Shown: positions 43,001 to 51,273 of the stretch, in pieces
Layout: every line of letters begins with the position of its first letter
Numbering within the stretch: position 1 is the stretch's first letter
Assembly (NCBI GenBank): GCA_964503125.1
Contig: CAZCZE010000058.1
Location: 1 to 64,000, forward strand
Source: FEN-1219 sp964503125
GTDB lineage: Bacteria; Pseudomonadota; Gammaproteobacteria; Steroidobacterales; Rariloculaceae
DNA length: 64,000 nt
Direction: 5' to 3'
Position numbers and translations under genes: made by a program
Notes under the pieces: generated by a model
Databases searched by the model: none
What the model saw: only the letters and a program-made list of their open reading frames with translations
What the model was told of the DNA's origin: nothing

Positions 43001-44161
43001 CTAAACCTTGCGCAACGCGTCGGTGATCTTGAGGTTGAGCGCCTCGCGCGCCGGCAGCAGCCCCGCGAGCCCGCTCAACAAGACGATCAAAACCGCACCC
43101 TCGACGTAGGCGCTCGCGGGCACGCCGATCACGGGGAAGAACTGCGCGAGCGCCGCCCCCATCGAATCGGCTGCGAGGGCCGACAGCCCGAGGCCCACGG
43201 CGCCGCCGGCCGCCGTGACGACGAGCGACTCGAACAGCACGAGCGCCGAGACGCCGCGGCTTTGAAAACCCAGCGTCTTGAGCACGGCGATCTCGTTGGT
43301 GCGTTCACGCACCGATTGCGCCATCGTGTTGCCCGTCACGAGCAGCATCGTGAAGAACACGGCCGCGGCGACGGCCGTCACGATCGCGCCGATGTCGCCC
43401 ATCTGGTTCGCGAACCCTTGGATGAACGCGCGCTCGGTCGAGGTCTTGGTCTCGGCCGGCGAGTTCGCGAACAACGCGTCGATCGCGCGCGCGATGTCGG
43501 GCATGCGCGCCGGCTCCTCGACGCGCAGGATGACCCAGCCGATCAGGTCGCGCCCTTGCTGTGCGGTCAACGCTTCGTTGACGTAGTCGAAATGCAGGTA
43601 CAGGCTCGAGTTGTCGCCGTTGGCGGCGTCGTAGATCGACGCGATCTTGACGTCCCAGACGCTCGAGCCGTCGCTCTTCGTGTAGAAGGCCGAGCGAATC
43701 GGCACGACGTCGCCGACACGCCAGCCGAAGCGCGCCGCGAGATTCTTGCCGACGATCGCGCTCGTGCGATCGGCGAACCAATCGGCGCGCTGCTCGGGCG
43801 GCATCGCGTACTCGTCGTAGACCTCGAGGAAGCTCTCGGGATCGGCGGTCATCGCCGCGATCTGGTTGCGCTCGTCCTGATAGACACCGCCGATCCAGTT
43901 GTTCGACGTGGCCTGGCGCACGCCGTCGACGGCGCGAATCCGGTCGAGGTAGCTGCGCGGGAAGAACTGAATCAGCGATACCTTGTGCATCGTCACGAGC
44001 CGATCGGCGCCCGCGAGATCGGCGCCGAGCGCGAGCGCCGACTCGAGCGTCTTGAGCAGCCCGAACAGCAGGAACGCCACGAGGATCGACGCAAACGTCA
44101 GGCTCGTGCGCACGGGCTTGCGGCGCACGTTGGACCAGAGCAGCGGTAGAAACTTGAGCAT
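43001..44161 (-). CDS. ABC transporter permease, MacB/FtsX type
   Basis: The 386-residue protein has the same plan as its neighbour: an N-terminal helix (RTSLTFASILVAFLLFGLLK), a periplasmic domain, and a FtsX unit with TNEIAVLKTLGFQSRGVSAL and two more helices. The two permeases probably form a heterodimer. It begins 12 bases after the ATPase gene ends. Confidence 0.88.
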   Translation of the reverse strand: MLKFLPLLWSNVRRKPVRTSLTFASILVAFLLFGLLKTLESALALGADLAGADRLVTMHKVSLIQFFPRSYLDRIRAVDGVRQATSNNWIGGVYQDERNQIAAMTADPESFLEVYDEYAMPPEQRADWFADRTSAIVGKNLAARFGWRVGDVVPIRSAFYTKSDGSSVWDVKIASIYDAANGDNSSLYLHFDYVNEALTAQQGRDLIGWVILRVEEPARMPDIARAIDALFANSPAETKTSTERAFIQGFANQMGDIGAIVTAVAAAVFFTMLLVTGNTMAQSVRERTNEIAVLKTLGFQSRGVSALVLFESLVVTAAGGAVGLGLSALAADSMGAALAQFFPVIGVPASAYVEGAVLIVLLSGLAGLLPAREALNLKITDALRKV

Positions 44162-44173
44162 GGGCGACTCCGC

Positions 44174-44869
44174 TCAGGCCTCGGGCGCGCTCGCGAGCTG
44201 GCCCTTCGTGAGATGCAAAATATGTTTGGCGCGGGCGGCCGCACGGGGGTCGTGCGTGACCATGATGATGGTCTTGCCCTGCCGCTCATTGAGCGCTTGC
44301 AGAAGGTCGAGAACTTCGTCGCCGGCCTTGCGGTCGAGGTCGCCCGTCGGCTCGTCGCAGAGCAAGAGCGTCGGGTCGGAGACGATGGCGCGGGCGATGC
44401 CCACGCGCTGCTCCTGGCCGCCCGAGAGCTCGCGCGGCTTGTGCTTGGCGCGATCGGTGAGCCCCACGAGCGCGAGCGCGGCGGCCGTACGCTGCCGCCG
44501 CTCGGCGGCCGGCAGGCGCGTCAACAGCAGCGGCAGCTCGACGTTGCGCTCGGCCGAGAGCGCCGGCAGCAGGTTGTACATCTGGAAAATGAAGCCGACG
44601 TGCGTCGCGCGCCAGCGCGCGAGCGCGCCGTCCCCGAGGTCATCGATGCGTTGGCCCTCGACCTCGATCTCGCCCGTGCTCGGGCGGTCCAGGCCGCCGA
44701 TGAGATTGAGCAACGTCGACTTGCCCGACCCCGACGGGCCCATGAGTGCCAAGAAGTCGCCGCGCTCGATCGTGAGATCGAGCGCTTGGAGCACGTGCAC
44801 GGTCTCGGCCGCGCGTCGATAGTCCTTGGCGAGCCCGCTGATTCGCACCAGTGCTTCGTTCTTGTTCAT
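44174..44869 (-). CDS. ABC transporter ATP-binding protein, MacB/LolD type
   Basis: The 231-residue ATPase has Walker A GPSGSGKSTLLNLIGGLDRP, a signature ELSGGQEQRVGIARAI, Walker B LLLCDEPTGDLD and an H-loop MVTHDPRAA. The SGGQEQR variant and the short length fit the MacB/LolD group. Its ATG overlaps the stop of the membrane fusion protein gene (ATGA), so they are coupled. Confidence 0.92.
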   Translation of the reverse strand: MNKNEALVRISGLAKDYRRAAETVHVLQALDLTIERGDFLALMGPSGSGKSTLLNLIGGLDRPSTGEIEVEGQRIDDLGDGALARWRATHVGFIFQMYNLLPALSAERNVELPLLLTRLPAAERRQRTAAALALVGLTDRAKHKPRELSGGQEQRVGIARAIVSDPTLLLCDEPTGDLDRKAGDEVLDLLQALNERQGKTIIMVTHDPRAAARAKHILHLTKGQLASAPEA

Positions 44870-46110
44870 GTGCCACTCTGCCGCACGGCCACGGCGACGC
44901 CGTCGGCCAACCCATCCACCTGCCGCGCGACGACGACGTCGCCCGCGTTGATTCCCGAAAGAACCTCGACCGCGCCGCTGCGCTCGCTGCCGACGCTCAC
45001 GGCGACGCGCTCGACGCGGCCGCTCTGCACGCGCCAGACGACGTCGACAGCGCCATCGCGGCTCACGGCGCCGGCCGGCACGCGCACGGCGGGACGCTCG
45101 CGCAGCGCAGACCCTGCGGCCGCCGCGCGCACTTCGAGGAACGTCACTTTGACGCCCATGTTGGAGAGGACCCGCGGATCGAGCGTGTCGAACGCGATGC
45201 GAACCTTGACGGTCGCTTTCTGGCGGTCGGCCGTCGGCACGATGTTGATGACGTGGCTCGGGATCACCCAATCGGGGTACGCGTCGAGCACGGCCTCGGT
45301 CGGCTGACCGGCCGCGACGCGATTGATGAAGGCTTCGTTGACGTCGACCTCGATCTCGCGCGAATCCATGTCGACGAGCGTCGCTATGCCCGTGCGCGTG
45401 AAGCCGCCGCCGGCCGAGACCGGCGACACCATCTCGCCCGGCTGCGCGTCCTTCGAGACGATGACGCCGGGAAACGGCGCACGCACGTAGAGATCCTCGA
45501 TGTCCTGCTCGCGCACGCGGACCGTGGCCTCGGCGACAGCCACCGTGCCCGCGAGCGCTTCGAGCCGCGCCGCGAGGGCCGCGGCCTCGGATTGCGCGCG
45601 GTCGAGCTCGGACTCGCTGACGAGATTGCGCTCGCGCATGCCGGTCACGCGGCTCAGGTTGCGCAGCGCCTCGGCGTGCCGCACCTCGACCTCGGCGCGC
45701 TCCTTGCGGGTGGCGTCGAGCTGCCGCTGCGCGAGCACGAGCGTAGGGCGTAACGACTCATCGTCGAGCCGCGCGAGCAGCTGCCCCTCGGCGACGACCA
45801 TGCCCTCCTCGATGAGGATCTCGGCGATCTTGCCCGTGACTTTCGACGAGACGGTAGCCTCGCGGCGCGCGACGACGTAGCCCGACGCGTTGAGCACGGC
45901 CGTGCTGCCGCTGCCTCCGCTGGCGCTCGCGTCGGCCGTCGCGACCTCGACCTCGATCGGCCGCTCGCGGAGCCACCAATAGGCCCCGCCGGCCGCGACC
46001 AGTACGACCGCCACGAGCGCGACGACGGCACCGCGTCCGAAGCCCCCTGACGGGGGCCTCGCGCTGCGGTCGATCTTGAGGCTCGCGAGAGCGTTGTCGT
46101 CGAGGGCCAC
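44866..46110 (-). CDS. HlyD/MacA-type periplasmic adaptor
   Basis: The 414-residue membrane fusion protein has one N-terminal transmembrane helix (GAVVALVAVVLVAAGGAYWW) and a barrel-sandwich domain (ATVSSKVTGKIAEILIEEGM). A long coiled-coil hairpin with RKERAEVEVRHAEALRNLSR follows, and then beta domains with VRAPFPGVIVSKDAQPGEMV. It would link the inner-membrane ABC complex to an outer-membrane channel not encoded here. The start is a GTG with GGAGG 4 bases upstream. Confidence 0.9.
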   Translation of the reverse strand: MALDDNALASLKIDRSARPPSGGFGRGAVVALVAVVLVAAGGAYWWLRERPIEVEVATADASASGGSGSTAVLNASGYVVARREATVSSKVTGKIAEILIEEGMVVAEGQLLARLDDESLRPTLVLAQRQLDATRKERAEVEVRHAEALRNLSRVTGMRERNLVSESELDRAQSEAAALAARLEALAGTVAVAEATVRVREQDIEDLYVRAPFPGVIVSKDAQPGEMVSPVSAGGGFTRTGIATLVDMDSREIEVDVNEAFINRVAAGQPTEAVLDAYPDWVIPSHVINIVPTADRQKATVKVRIAFDTLDPRVLSNMGVKVTFLEVRAAAAGSALRERPAVRVPAGAVSRDGAVDVVWRVQSGRVERVAVSVGSERSGAVEVLSGINAGDVVVARQVDGLADGVAVAVRQSGT

Positions 46111-46212
46111 GTTTCCTCCGGGGCGGTGATTCTAGTCCAGCTCGCAGTGTATTCTCAGTCTTGACGCCCGGGGATTGTCGGGCCGTAGCGTAGCAACCGC
46201 GGGAGTCAGCTC

Positions 46213-46356
46213 ATGTCATGTTTCCGTCGGCTCGCGACGTTCGTGGTATTCCTGGCTACCGCGAGCGTCACGGCCGCGCAGCAGCGTACCTGCCCCAACG
46301 GCAGGCCCGCGCACGTGAGCTGGAGATTCTGCCCGTGGGGCGGAGAGCGGCTCTAG
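46213..46356 (+). CDS. Small secreted cysteine-containing protein
   Basis: This 47-residue frame has a signal peptide (FRRLATFVVFLATASVTAAQ) and a short mature part, QRTCPNGRPAHVSWRFCPWG, with two cysteines that could form a disulfide. GGGAG lies 7 bases before the ATG. It stands alone between the adaptor gene and the acyl-CoA ligase gene. No family is recognised. Confidence 0.5.
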   Translation: MSCFRRLATFVVFLATASVTAAQQRTCPNGRPAHVSWRFCPWGGERL

Positions 46357-46399
46357 CAACGCGCGCACGTCCTGCGGTCGCGGGGACGAACTGCGACTC

Positions 46400-47965
46400 A
46401 TGACCCCCGAGCACGAGCGGAGCATCGACGATCTGTTGCAGCAGGTGCAGGAGCGCGCCGCTGCGCAGCCGGAGCGTACGGCCATCGTTCAGGAGCGCAC
46501 GCGCCGCCGCATCGATTACGGCGAGCTCGCGGAACGCACGCGGCGCGCCCGCGCCGGCTTTTCCGCCGCGGGCCTTAACACCGGCGACGCCGTGTTGTTC
46601 GCCGTGCGCCCGGGCATCGATCAAATGGTGCTCACGTCCGCGCTGCTCCTCGCCGGCGCCGTCGTCGTCGCCCTCGACCCCGGCGTGAGCCCGCGCTTGT
46701 TCGCGGAGCGCGTGCGGCTCATCGCGCCGCGCTGGGTCGTCGCCGACTCCGTCGCCTACGCGGCCGGCGCGCCCGGGCTGCTGCGCTGGTGGCTGCTGCG
46801 GCGCGGCGTTCGCTTTCCCGATCTACGCGTGCCGGGGGCACGTTTGATCCGCGTCGGCGCACGCTGGCCCGGCGTGCCTCGCTCCGTGCCCGCCAGCGAG
46901 CTCTGGAGCCGCGCCCGCGGCGACCAAGCATCTGCGGAACCCGCGCCGCGCGAGCGTCCGGCATTCATCGTGTTCACGTCCGGCACCACGGCCGCGCCCA
47001 AAGCCGTCGAGCACACCGCGCAGTCGATCGCGGCGGGCTGCGCCAGCATCGCGAAGCTGTTGAAGCTCGGCGAGACCGACGTTCTCTGCACGACGCAGGC
47101 GCACCTCATGCTCGTCGGCTTGCTCGCCGGGGCCACCTGCGTCGTACCGCACGACGGCGCGCGGCGACTCGCCGCCACGCTCGCGCGCCATCGCGTCACG
47201 CATCTCTACGCCGTGCCGTTCGAGATGGCGGCCGTCGCGCGGCTGCTCGAGCAACGGCGCGGCGCACTACCGCACGATTTGCGCACGATCGTGATAGGCG
47301 GCGCCACGGTGTCGAAAGCCTTGCTCGCGCGGCTGCGGGCCCTCTGTGCTGCCACTACGGACATCTGGTGTGTGTACGCGACGACGGAGATCTTCCCGGT
47401 GGCGCTCGTCGAGTCGCGCGAGAAGCTCGCGTTCACGGGCGACGGCGACCTCGTCGGCGCGCCCGTCGCGGGCGTTACGGTCGCGACGGCGCAGGACGGC
47501 GAGATCGTCGTGAGCGGCCCGGGCTTGTTTCGCGGCTACGTCGGCGAGCCGCGCGTCGCCGCACACGCGACGGGCGACCTCGGCCGAATCGACGGCGGCA
47601 GACTCGTGCTGCTCGGCCGCAAGAAGGACATGATCATCCGCGGCCGTCACAACATCTATCCGTCGCTGTACGAGGAGCACGTGCTCGCGTTGCCGGGTGT
47701 CGAGCGTTGCGCGCTCGTCGGGATTCCGAGCACCGACGCCGACGAGCAAATCGTCCTCGCGATCGAGCCGCGCGCCGGCGAGGACCCTGCCCGCCTCCAC
47801 GCGCGGGTGACGCGCGCGCTGCGCGACGGCAGCTGCCCCATCGACGCCTTCGCGCTGCCCGACGAGATCGTCGTCTGCGCGGTGCCGCATTCGGGCCGCG
47901 CGGCGAAGCCGGATCGGCAGCGCCTGGTCGCGCTGCTCACGGAGCGCGGGCGGCGTGACGCTTGA
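46400..47965 (+). CDS. AMP-dependent synthetase/ligase, OleC-like
   Basis: The 521-residue adenylate-forming enzyme has the P-loop FIVFTSGTTAAPKAVEHT, a CVYATTEIFPV core, and the hinge GRKKDMIIRGRHNIYPSLYE. In ole gene sets the equivalent protein (OleC) closes beta-hydroxy acids to beta-lactones; otherwise it may be a fatty acyl-CoA/AMP ligase. It overlaps the following NAD-dependent reductase gene by 11 bases, and a KAS III-like gene lies nearby on the other strand. The OleC assignment is an inference from gene neighbourhood. Confidence 0.82.
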   Translation: MTPEHERSIDDLLQQVQERAAAQPERTAIVQERTRRRIDYGELAERTRRARAGFSAAGLNTGDAVLFAVRPGIDQMVLTSALLLAGAVVVALDPGVSPRLFAERVRLIAPRWVVADSVAYAAGAPGLLRWWLLRRGVRFPDLRVPGARLIRVGARWPGVPRSVPASELWSRARGDQASAEPAPRERPAFIVFTSGTTAAPKAVEHTAQSIAAGCASIAKLLKLGETDVLCTTQAHLMLVGLLAGATCVVPHDGARRLAATLARHRVTHLYAVPFEMAAVARLLEQRRGALPHDLRTIVIGGATVSKALLARLRALCAATTDIWCVYATTEIFPVALVESREKLAFTGDGDLVGAPVAGVTVATAQDGEIVVSGPGLFRGYVGEPRVAAHATGDLGRIDGGRLVLLGRKKDMIIRGRHNIYPSLYEEHVLALPGVERCALVGIPSTDADEQIVLAIEPRAGEDPARLHARVTRALRDGSCPIDAFALPDEIVVCAVPHSGRAAKPDRQRLVALLTERGRRDA

Positions 47966-48926
47966 AACTTTGCGCGGCGCGCGCATCGGCGTCACGGGCG
48001 CCACGGGATTCGTCGGCCGGCGCGTCGTCGCCGCCCTCGTGCGCTGCGGCGCGCGCGTGCAGGCCTACGGCCGCCGCGCCTACGCGTCGAGCGGCGACGT
48101 GTCATATGCGTCGTGGGACATCGCGGCCGGGCCGCTCCCCGGCGCACCGCGCGTCGATGCTGTCGTCCATTGCGCGGGGTTGGTGACGGATTGGGGTCCG
48201 CATGCGGCGTTCCACGCGTGCCACGTCGACGGCACGCGCCACGTCCTCGCGAGCTTCGCCGAGCCGTGCGCCGTCGTCCACGTCTCGACGGCGAGCGTCT
48301 ACGATCCGCGGCCACCGGCACGTCCGCTGCGCGAGGATGCGCCGCCGCCGCGGCGTCATCAGAACGCGTACTGCGAGACCAAAGCGGACGCGGAGCGCCT
48401 CGTCGGCGCGCGCAGCCAGCACGTCATCCTGCGGCCGCACGCGATCTACGGGCCCGGCGACGAGCTGCTGCTGCCGCGACTGCTCGAGGCGACGCTGTGG
48501 GGGCGGCAGCTCGCCGTCGGCGACGGCCGCAATGCGCTGTCGTTGACCCACGTCGACAACCTCGTCGACGCCGTGCTGCTCGCGGTCGTGGCGCTGTTGC
48601 GCGGCAGCGCCGCCGGCGTCTTCAACATCGCCGACGAAGCGCCGGTACAGCTCGACGCCGTGTTGCGCGCCGTGCTCGCAGCCGTGGGCAGAGCGCCGCG
48701 AATCCTCTACTTGCCGCACGCACCTGCCTACGCGGCCGGCGCGGTGCTCGAAGGCGCTTACGCGCTGCTCGGCCGCAAGCACGGTCCGCGCCTCACGCGC
48801 TACCGCGTCACGCAGATCGCGAGCGACTTCACGCTCGACCTCACGCGCGCGCGAACCTTGCTCGGTTACCGGCCGACGCGCTCGGTGCTGCGCTTCATCG
48901 CGGACGGCGGCCTGCGCGGCGCCTGA
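47955..48926 (+). CDS. NAD-dependent epimerase/dehydratase, OleD-like
   Basis: The 323-residue short-chain-type protein has the dinucleotide motif GVTGATGFVGRRVVAALV, the catalytic YxxxK in YCETKADAE, and ILRPHAIYGPGDELLLPRLL, as in 3-beta-HSD/OleD-like reductases. OleD reduces 2-alkyl-3-keto acids made by OleA. The GTG start overlaps the ligase gene by 11 bases, consistent with one operon. The substrate is unproven. Confidence 0.83.
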   Translation: MTLETLRGARIGVTGATGFVGRRVVAALVRCGARVQAYGRRAYASSGDVSYASWDIAAGPLPGAPRVDAVVHCAGLVTDWGPHAAFHACHVDGTRHVLASFAEPCAVVHVSTASVYDPRPPARPLREDAPPPRRHQNAYCETKADAERLVGARSQHVILRPHAIYGPGDELLLPRLLEATLWGRQLAVGDGRNALSLTHVDNLVDAVLLAVVALLRGSAAGVFNIADEAPVQLDAVLRAVLAAVGRAPRILYLPHAPAYAAGAVLEGAYALLGRKHGPRLTRYRVTQIASDFTLDLTRARTLLGYRPTRSVLRFIADGGLRGA

Positions 48927-48935
48927 GGCTGCGCA

Positions 48936-50156
48936 TCAACTGCGGCGCACCTCGAGCTGCGCGTAGCCCGCGAATACTGCGTCGCGCGCGTAGCGGCGGC
49001 GCACCACGCGCAAGTCGCCGCACTCAAGCAGCGTTTCGAGCGCGGTCGTGATCTCGCGCCGCGCGAGCGCCGCGCCGGGACAGGTGTGGGGCCCAAGCCC
49101 GAACCAGAGATTGGCCACGGCCGGCGCTTGCATGCGGGCGTGGTCGAAACGGGCATCGGGAGCGGCCTCGTTGGCCTTGAGCGCGCTCGCCAGAGACACG
49201 ACGACGCGCTCGCCCGGCCGCAAGCGGCGGTTGCCGAGAACCGTCGCGGCGACGACGTTGCGCGTGACGAGCGCGACCGGAGCCGTGAGCCGTAGACCTT
49301 CGTCGACCGCGGCCGCGACGTGCGCAGGATCGGCGCGCAGCGCCGCCCACTGCCCCGTGTCGACGAGCAAGGCGACGAGGCGCGGCAACGCGCTCGCCGT
49401 CGTCTCGGTGCCTGCGAGCAGCAACACCGCAATGAGCCCGCGCGCCTCGTCGAACGTGAAACCGGCGGCTTGCAGGCGCCCCGGCACCGTCGTCTCGGCG
49501 CCGGCGGCGAAGGCCGCGCGCGCCGACAACGTGAGCGCGTCGAACCGCTGCCGCGCGAGCGCGAGCTGCGCGTCGGTCAAGCGCCGTGTCGTCAGCGACA
49601 ACGCTCGCACGAAGTCGCGGCCGTGCCGAACCATCTCGAGACAGCGCTCGTCGCCCTCCACATCGATGCCGGCGAGCACGCCAGCGGTGCGGCCCGCCAG
49701 GACTCGCGCCAAGCGCGCGACGTCGATGGCGGCGCCGGCCTCGAGCGCCGCCCGAGCCTCGGCCAACGGCGGCGCAAAGACCCGCGTGACGAGCTCCGCC
49801 GCGAAACGCGGCGCAAAAAGGTCGCGCAGCCGCGCGCGCAGCAACCGGTGCGGCTCACCATCCATGTTGACCAAGGCCTTGCTGCCCAGGACCTGCGTCA
49901 GCGCATCGGAGAGCGCGCCGGGCCCGGTCTTGGCGAAGAGCTCCGGCGTCGAGAGCACGTGCTTGGCGAGCGCGGCGTCGGACACCACGTGCCCGATTCG
50001 CGGAATCGTGCACACGGCGGCGACGCGCCGCGCCACGGCCGCGAGACAGTAGGCGAACGGCTGTGCGGCGAGATAGAGCCGGCGCTCGTGCCAGCGTGCG
50101 CGAAATTGCCCGAATGCCGGAGCGGCCATCGCTGCCGATGGCGTCACGGGCGCCAC
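48936..50156 (-). CDS. Cytochrome P450
   Basis: The 406-residue protein shows an I-helix LLLAGTETTASALPR, a K-helix region VDEGLRLTAPVALVTRN, and the heme-binding loop FGLGPHTCPGAALARRE with the axial cysteine. It is a soluble bacterial P450. Its start follows immediately after the stop of the KAS III-like gene (50157), so the two are one transcription unit. It could hydroxylate the product of the ole-like enzymes, by inference. Redox partners are not in the window. Confidence 0.92.
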   Translation of the reverse strand: MAPVTPSAAMAAPAFGQFRARWHERRLYLAAQPFAYCLAAVARRVAAVCTIPRIGHVVSDAALAKHVLSTPELFAKTGPGALSDALTQVLGSKALVNMDGEPHRLLRARLRDLFAPRFAAELVTRVFAPPLAEARAALEAGAAIDVARLARVLAGRTAGVLAGIDVEGDERCLEMVRHGRDFVRALSLTTRRLTDAQLALARQRFDALTLSARAAFAAGAETTVPGRLQAAGFTFDEARGLIAVLLLAGTETTASALPRLVALLVDTGQWAALRADPAHVAAAVDEGLRLTAPVALVTRNVVAATVLGNRRLRPGERVVVSLASALKANEAAPDARFDHARMQAPAVANLWFGLGPHTCPGAALARREITTALETLLECGDLRVVRRRYARDAVFAGYAQLEVRRS

Positions 50157-51221
50157 TCAGAGCGTCATGAGAATGACGCCGAGACTCAAGCCCGCGCCGA
50201 GCCCGGCGAGCATGACCTGATCGCCGGGCCGAACCGCGCCGGCGCGCAGCGCCCGCGCAAGCTGCAACGGCACGGTCGCCGACGCCACGTTGCCGACCTC
50301 GGCAATCGTCGGCACGAGCTTGCCGCGGGGAATCGCCGCGGTAGTGCAGAAGTCGTCGAGGAACGGCACCGTGACCTGATGACAAAAGACGCGGACGTAG
50401 TCGGCGCGCTCCGTGCCCGTCGATCGCAGCGCGTCGTCGATGATGCCGGGACCCGCGGCCACGAACGCGTCGCGCAGCGCCGAGCCGTCGCCGCGAAAAT
50501 ACGTCCACTCCTCGCCACGCGGGTGCATCGACCCGCCGCCGGGCAGCGTCGCGAGCGACCAATGCTCGCTGCACGCACGAAAGTCCTGATAGAACACGCC
50601 CTCGGAGCTCGCATCGTGGCGGAGGACGGCCGCGGCGCCGGCGTCGCCCATCGTGTAGCCGACAGCGGCCGCGAAAAACTCGCGCGAATCCTCGACGGCC
50701 CAGCGGATGGCGCGCGACGGCGTTTCGCCCGTGACGACCAACGCCTTGCGGTACTGGCCCCGGCCGAGCAACGAAGTCGCAACCTGCATCGCGCTCAAGA
50801 AACTGTTGCACGCGTTCTTGACGTCGAACGCGTGGCACGCGAGGCCGAGCTTGGCGGCGACGATGTGCGCCGTCGCGGGCTCGACGAGATCCTGCGACGC
50901 CGAGCCCCAGAGCACGACGTCGACGTCGCGCGGCGCGAGACCGGCCGAGCGCAGCGCACGACGCGCGGCCTCTGCGCCGAGATCGGACGCTTGCAGGTCG
51001 TCGGGCAGATAGTGGCGCGTCTCGATGCCCGTCAGGCCGCGCAATAGACCGCGGCGCACCCTGACCCTCGGGCTCGCCGCCGCGATTCGTTCTTCGACCT
51101 CGGCGCTCGAGATAGGCGGGCCCGGCAGAAATTCGGCGGCGGCCACGAGGCGCACGTGCGTCGGAACACGCCCGCGCGGCTCGGGCGCGAGCGGCACGGC
51201 GGAGTGGCGCAGCAGGCTCAT
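50157..51221 (-). CDS. Beta-ketoacyl synthase III-like (OleA/FabH) protein
   Basis: The 354-residue thiolase-fold protein keeps a complete catalytic triad: the cysteine in FDVKNACNSFLSAM, the histidine in VRVFCHQVTVPF and the asparagine in EVGNVASATVPLQL. FabH starts fatty acid synthesis; OleA joins two fatty acyl chains head to head. The neighbours favour an OleA-like secondary role. The ATG at 51221 is chosen; other in-frame starts lie at 51254 and 51299, none with a clear ribosome binding site. Confidence 0.85.
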   Translation of the reverse strand: MSLLRHSAVPLAPEPRGRVPTHVRLVAAAEFLPGPPISSAEVEERIAAASPRVRVRRGLLRGLTGIETRHYLPDDLQASDLGAEAARRALRSAGLAPRDVDVVLWGSASQDLVEPATAHIVAAKLGLACHAFDVKNACNSFLSAMQVATSLLGRGQYRKALVVTGETPSRAIRWAVEDSREFFAAAVGYTMGDAGAAAVLRHDASSEGVFYQDFRACSEHWSLATLPGGGSMHPRGEEWTYFRGDGSALRDAFVAAGPGIIDDALRSTGTERADYVRVFCHQVTVPFLDDFCTTAAIPRGKLVPTIAEVGNVASATVPLQLARALRAGAVRPGDQVMLAGLGAGLSLGVILMTL

Positions 51222-51273
51222 GTTGGGAGCATAAACGTCCGGCACGGGTCGCATGGCCGCGGACGCACCGATA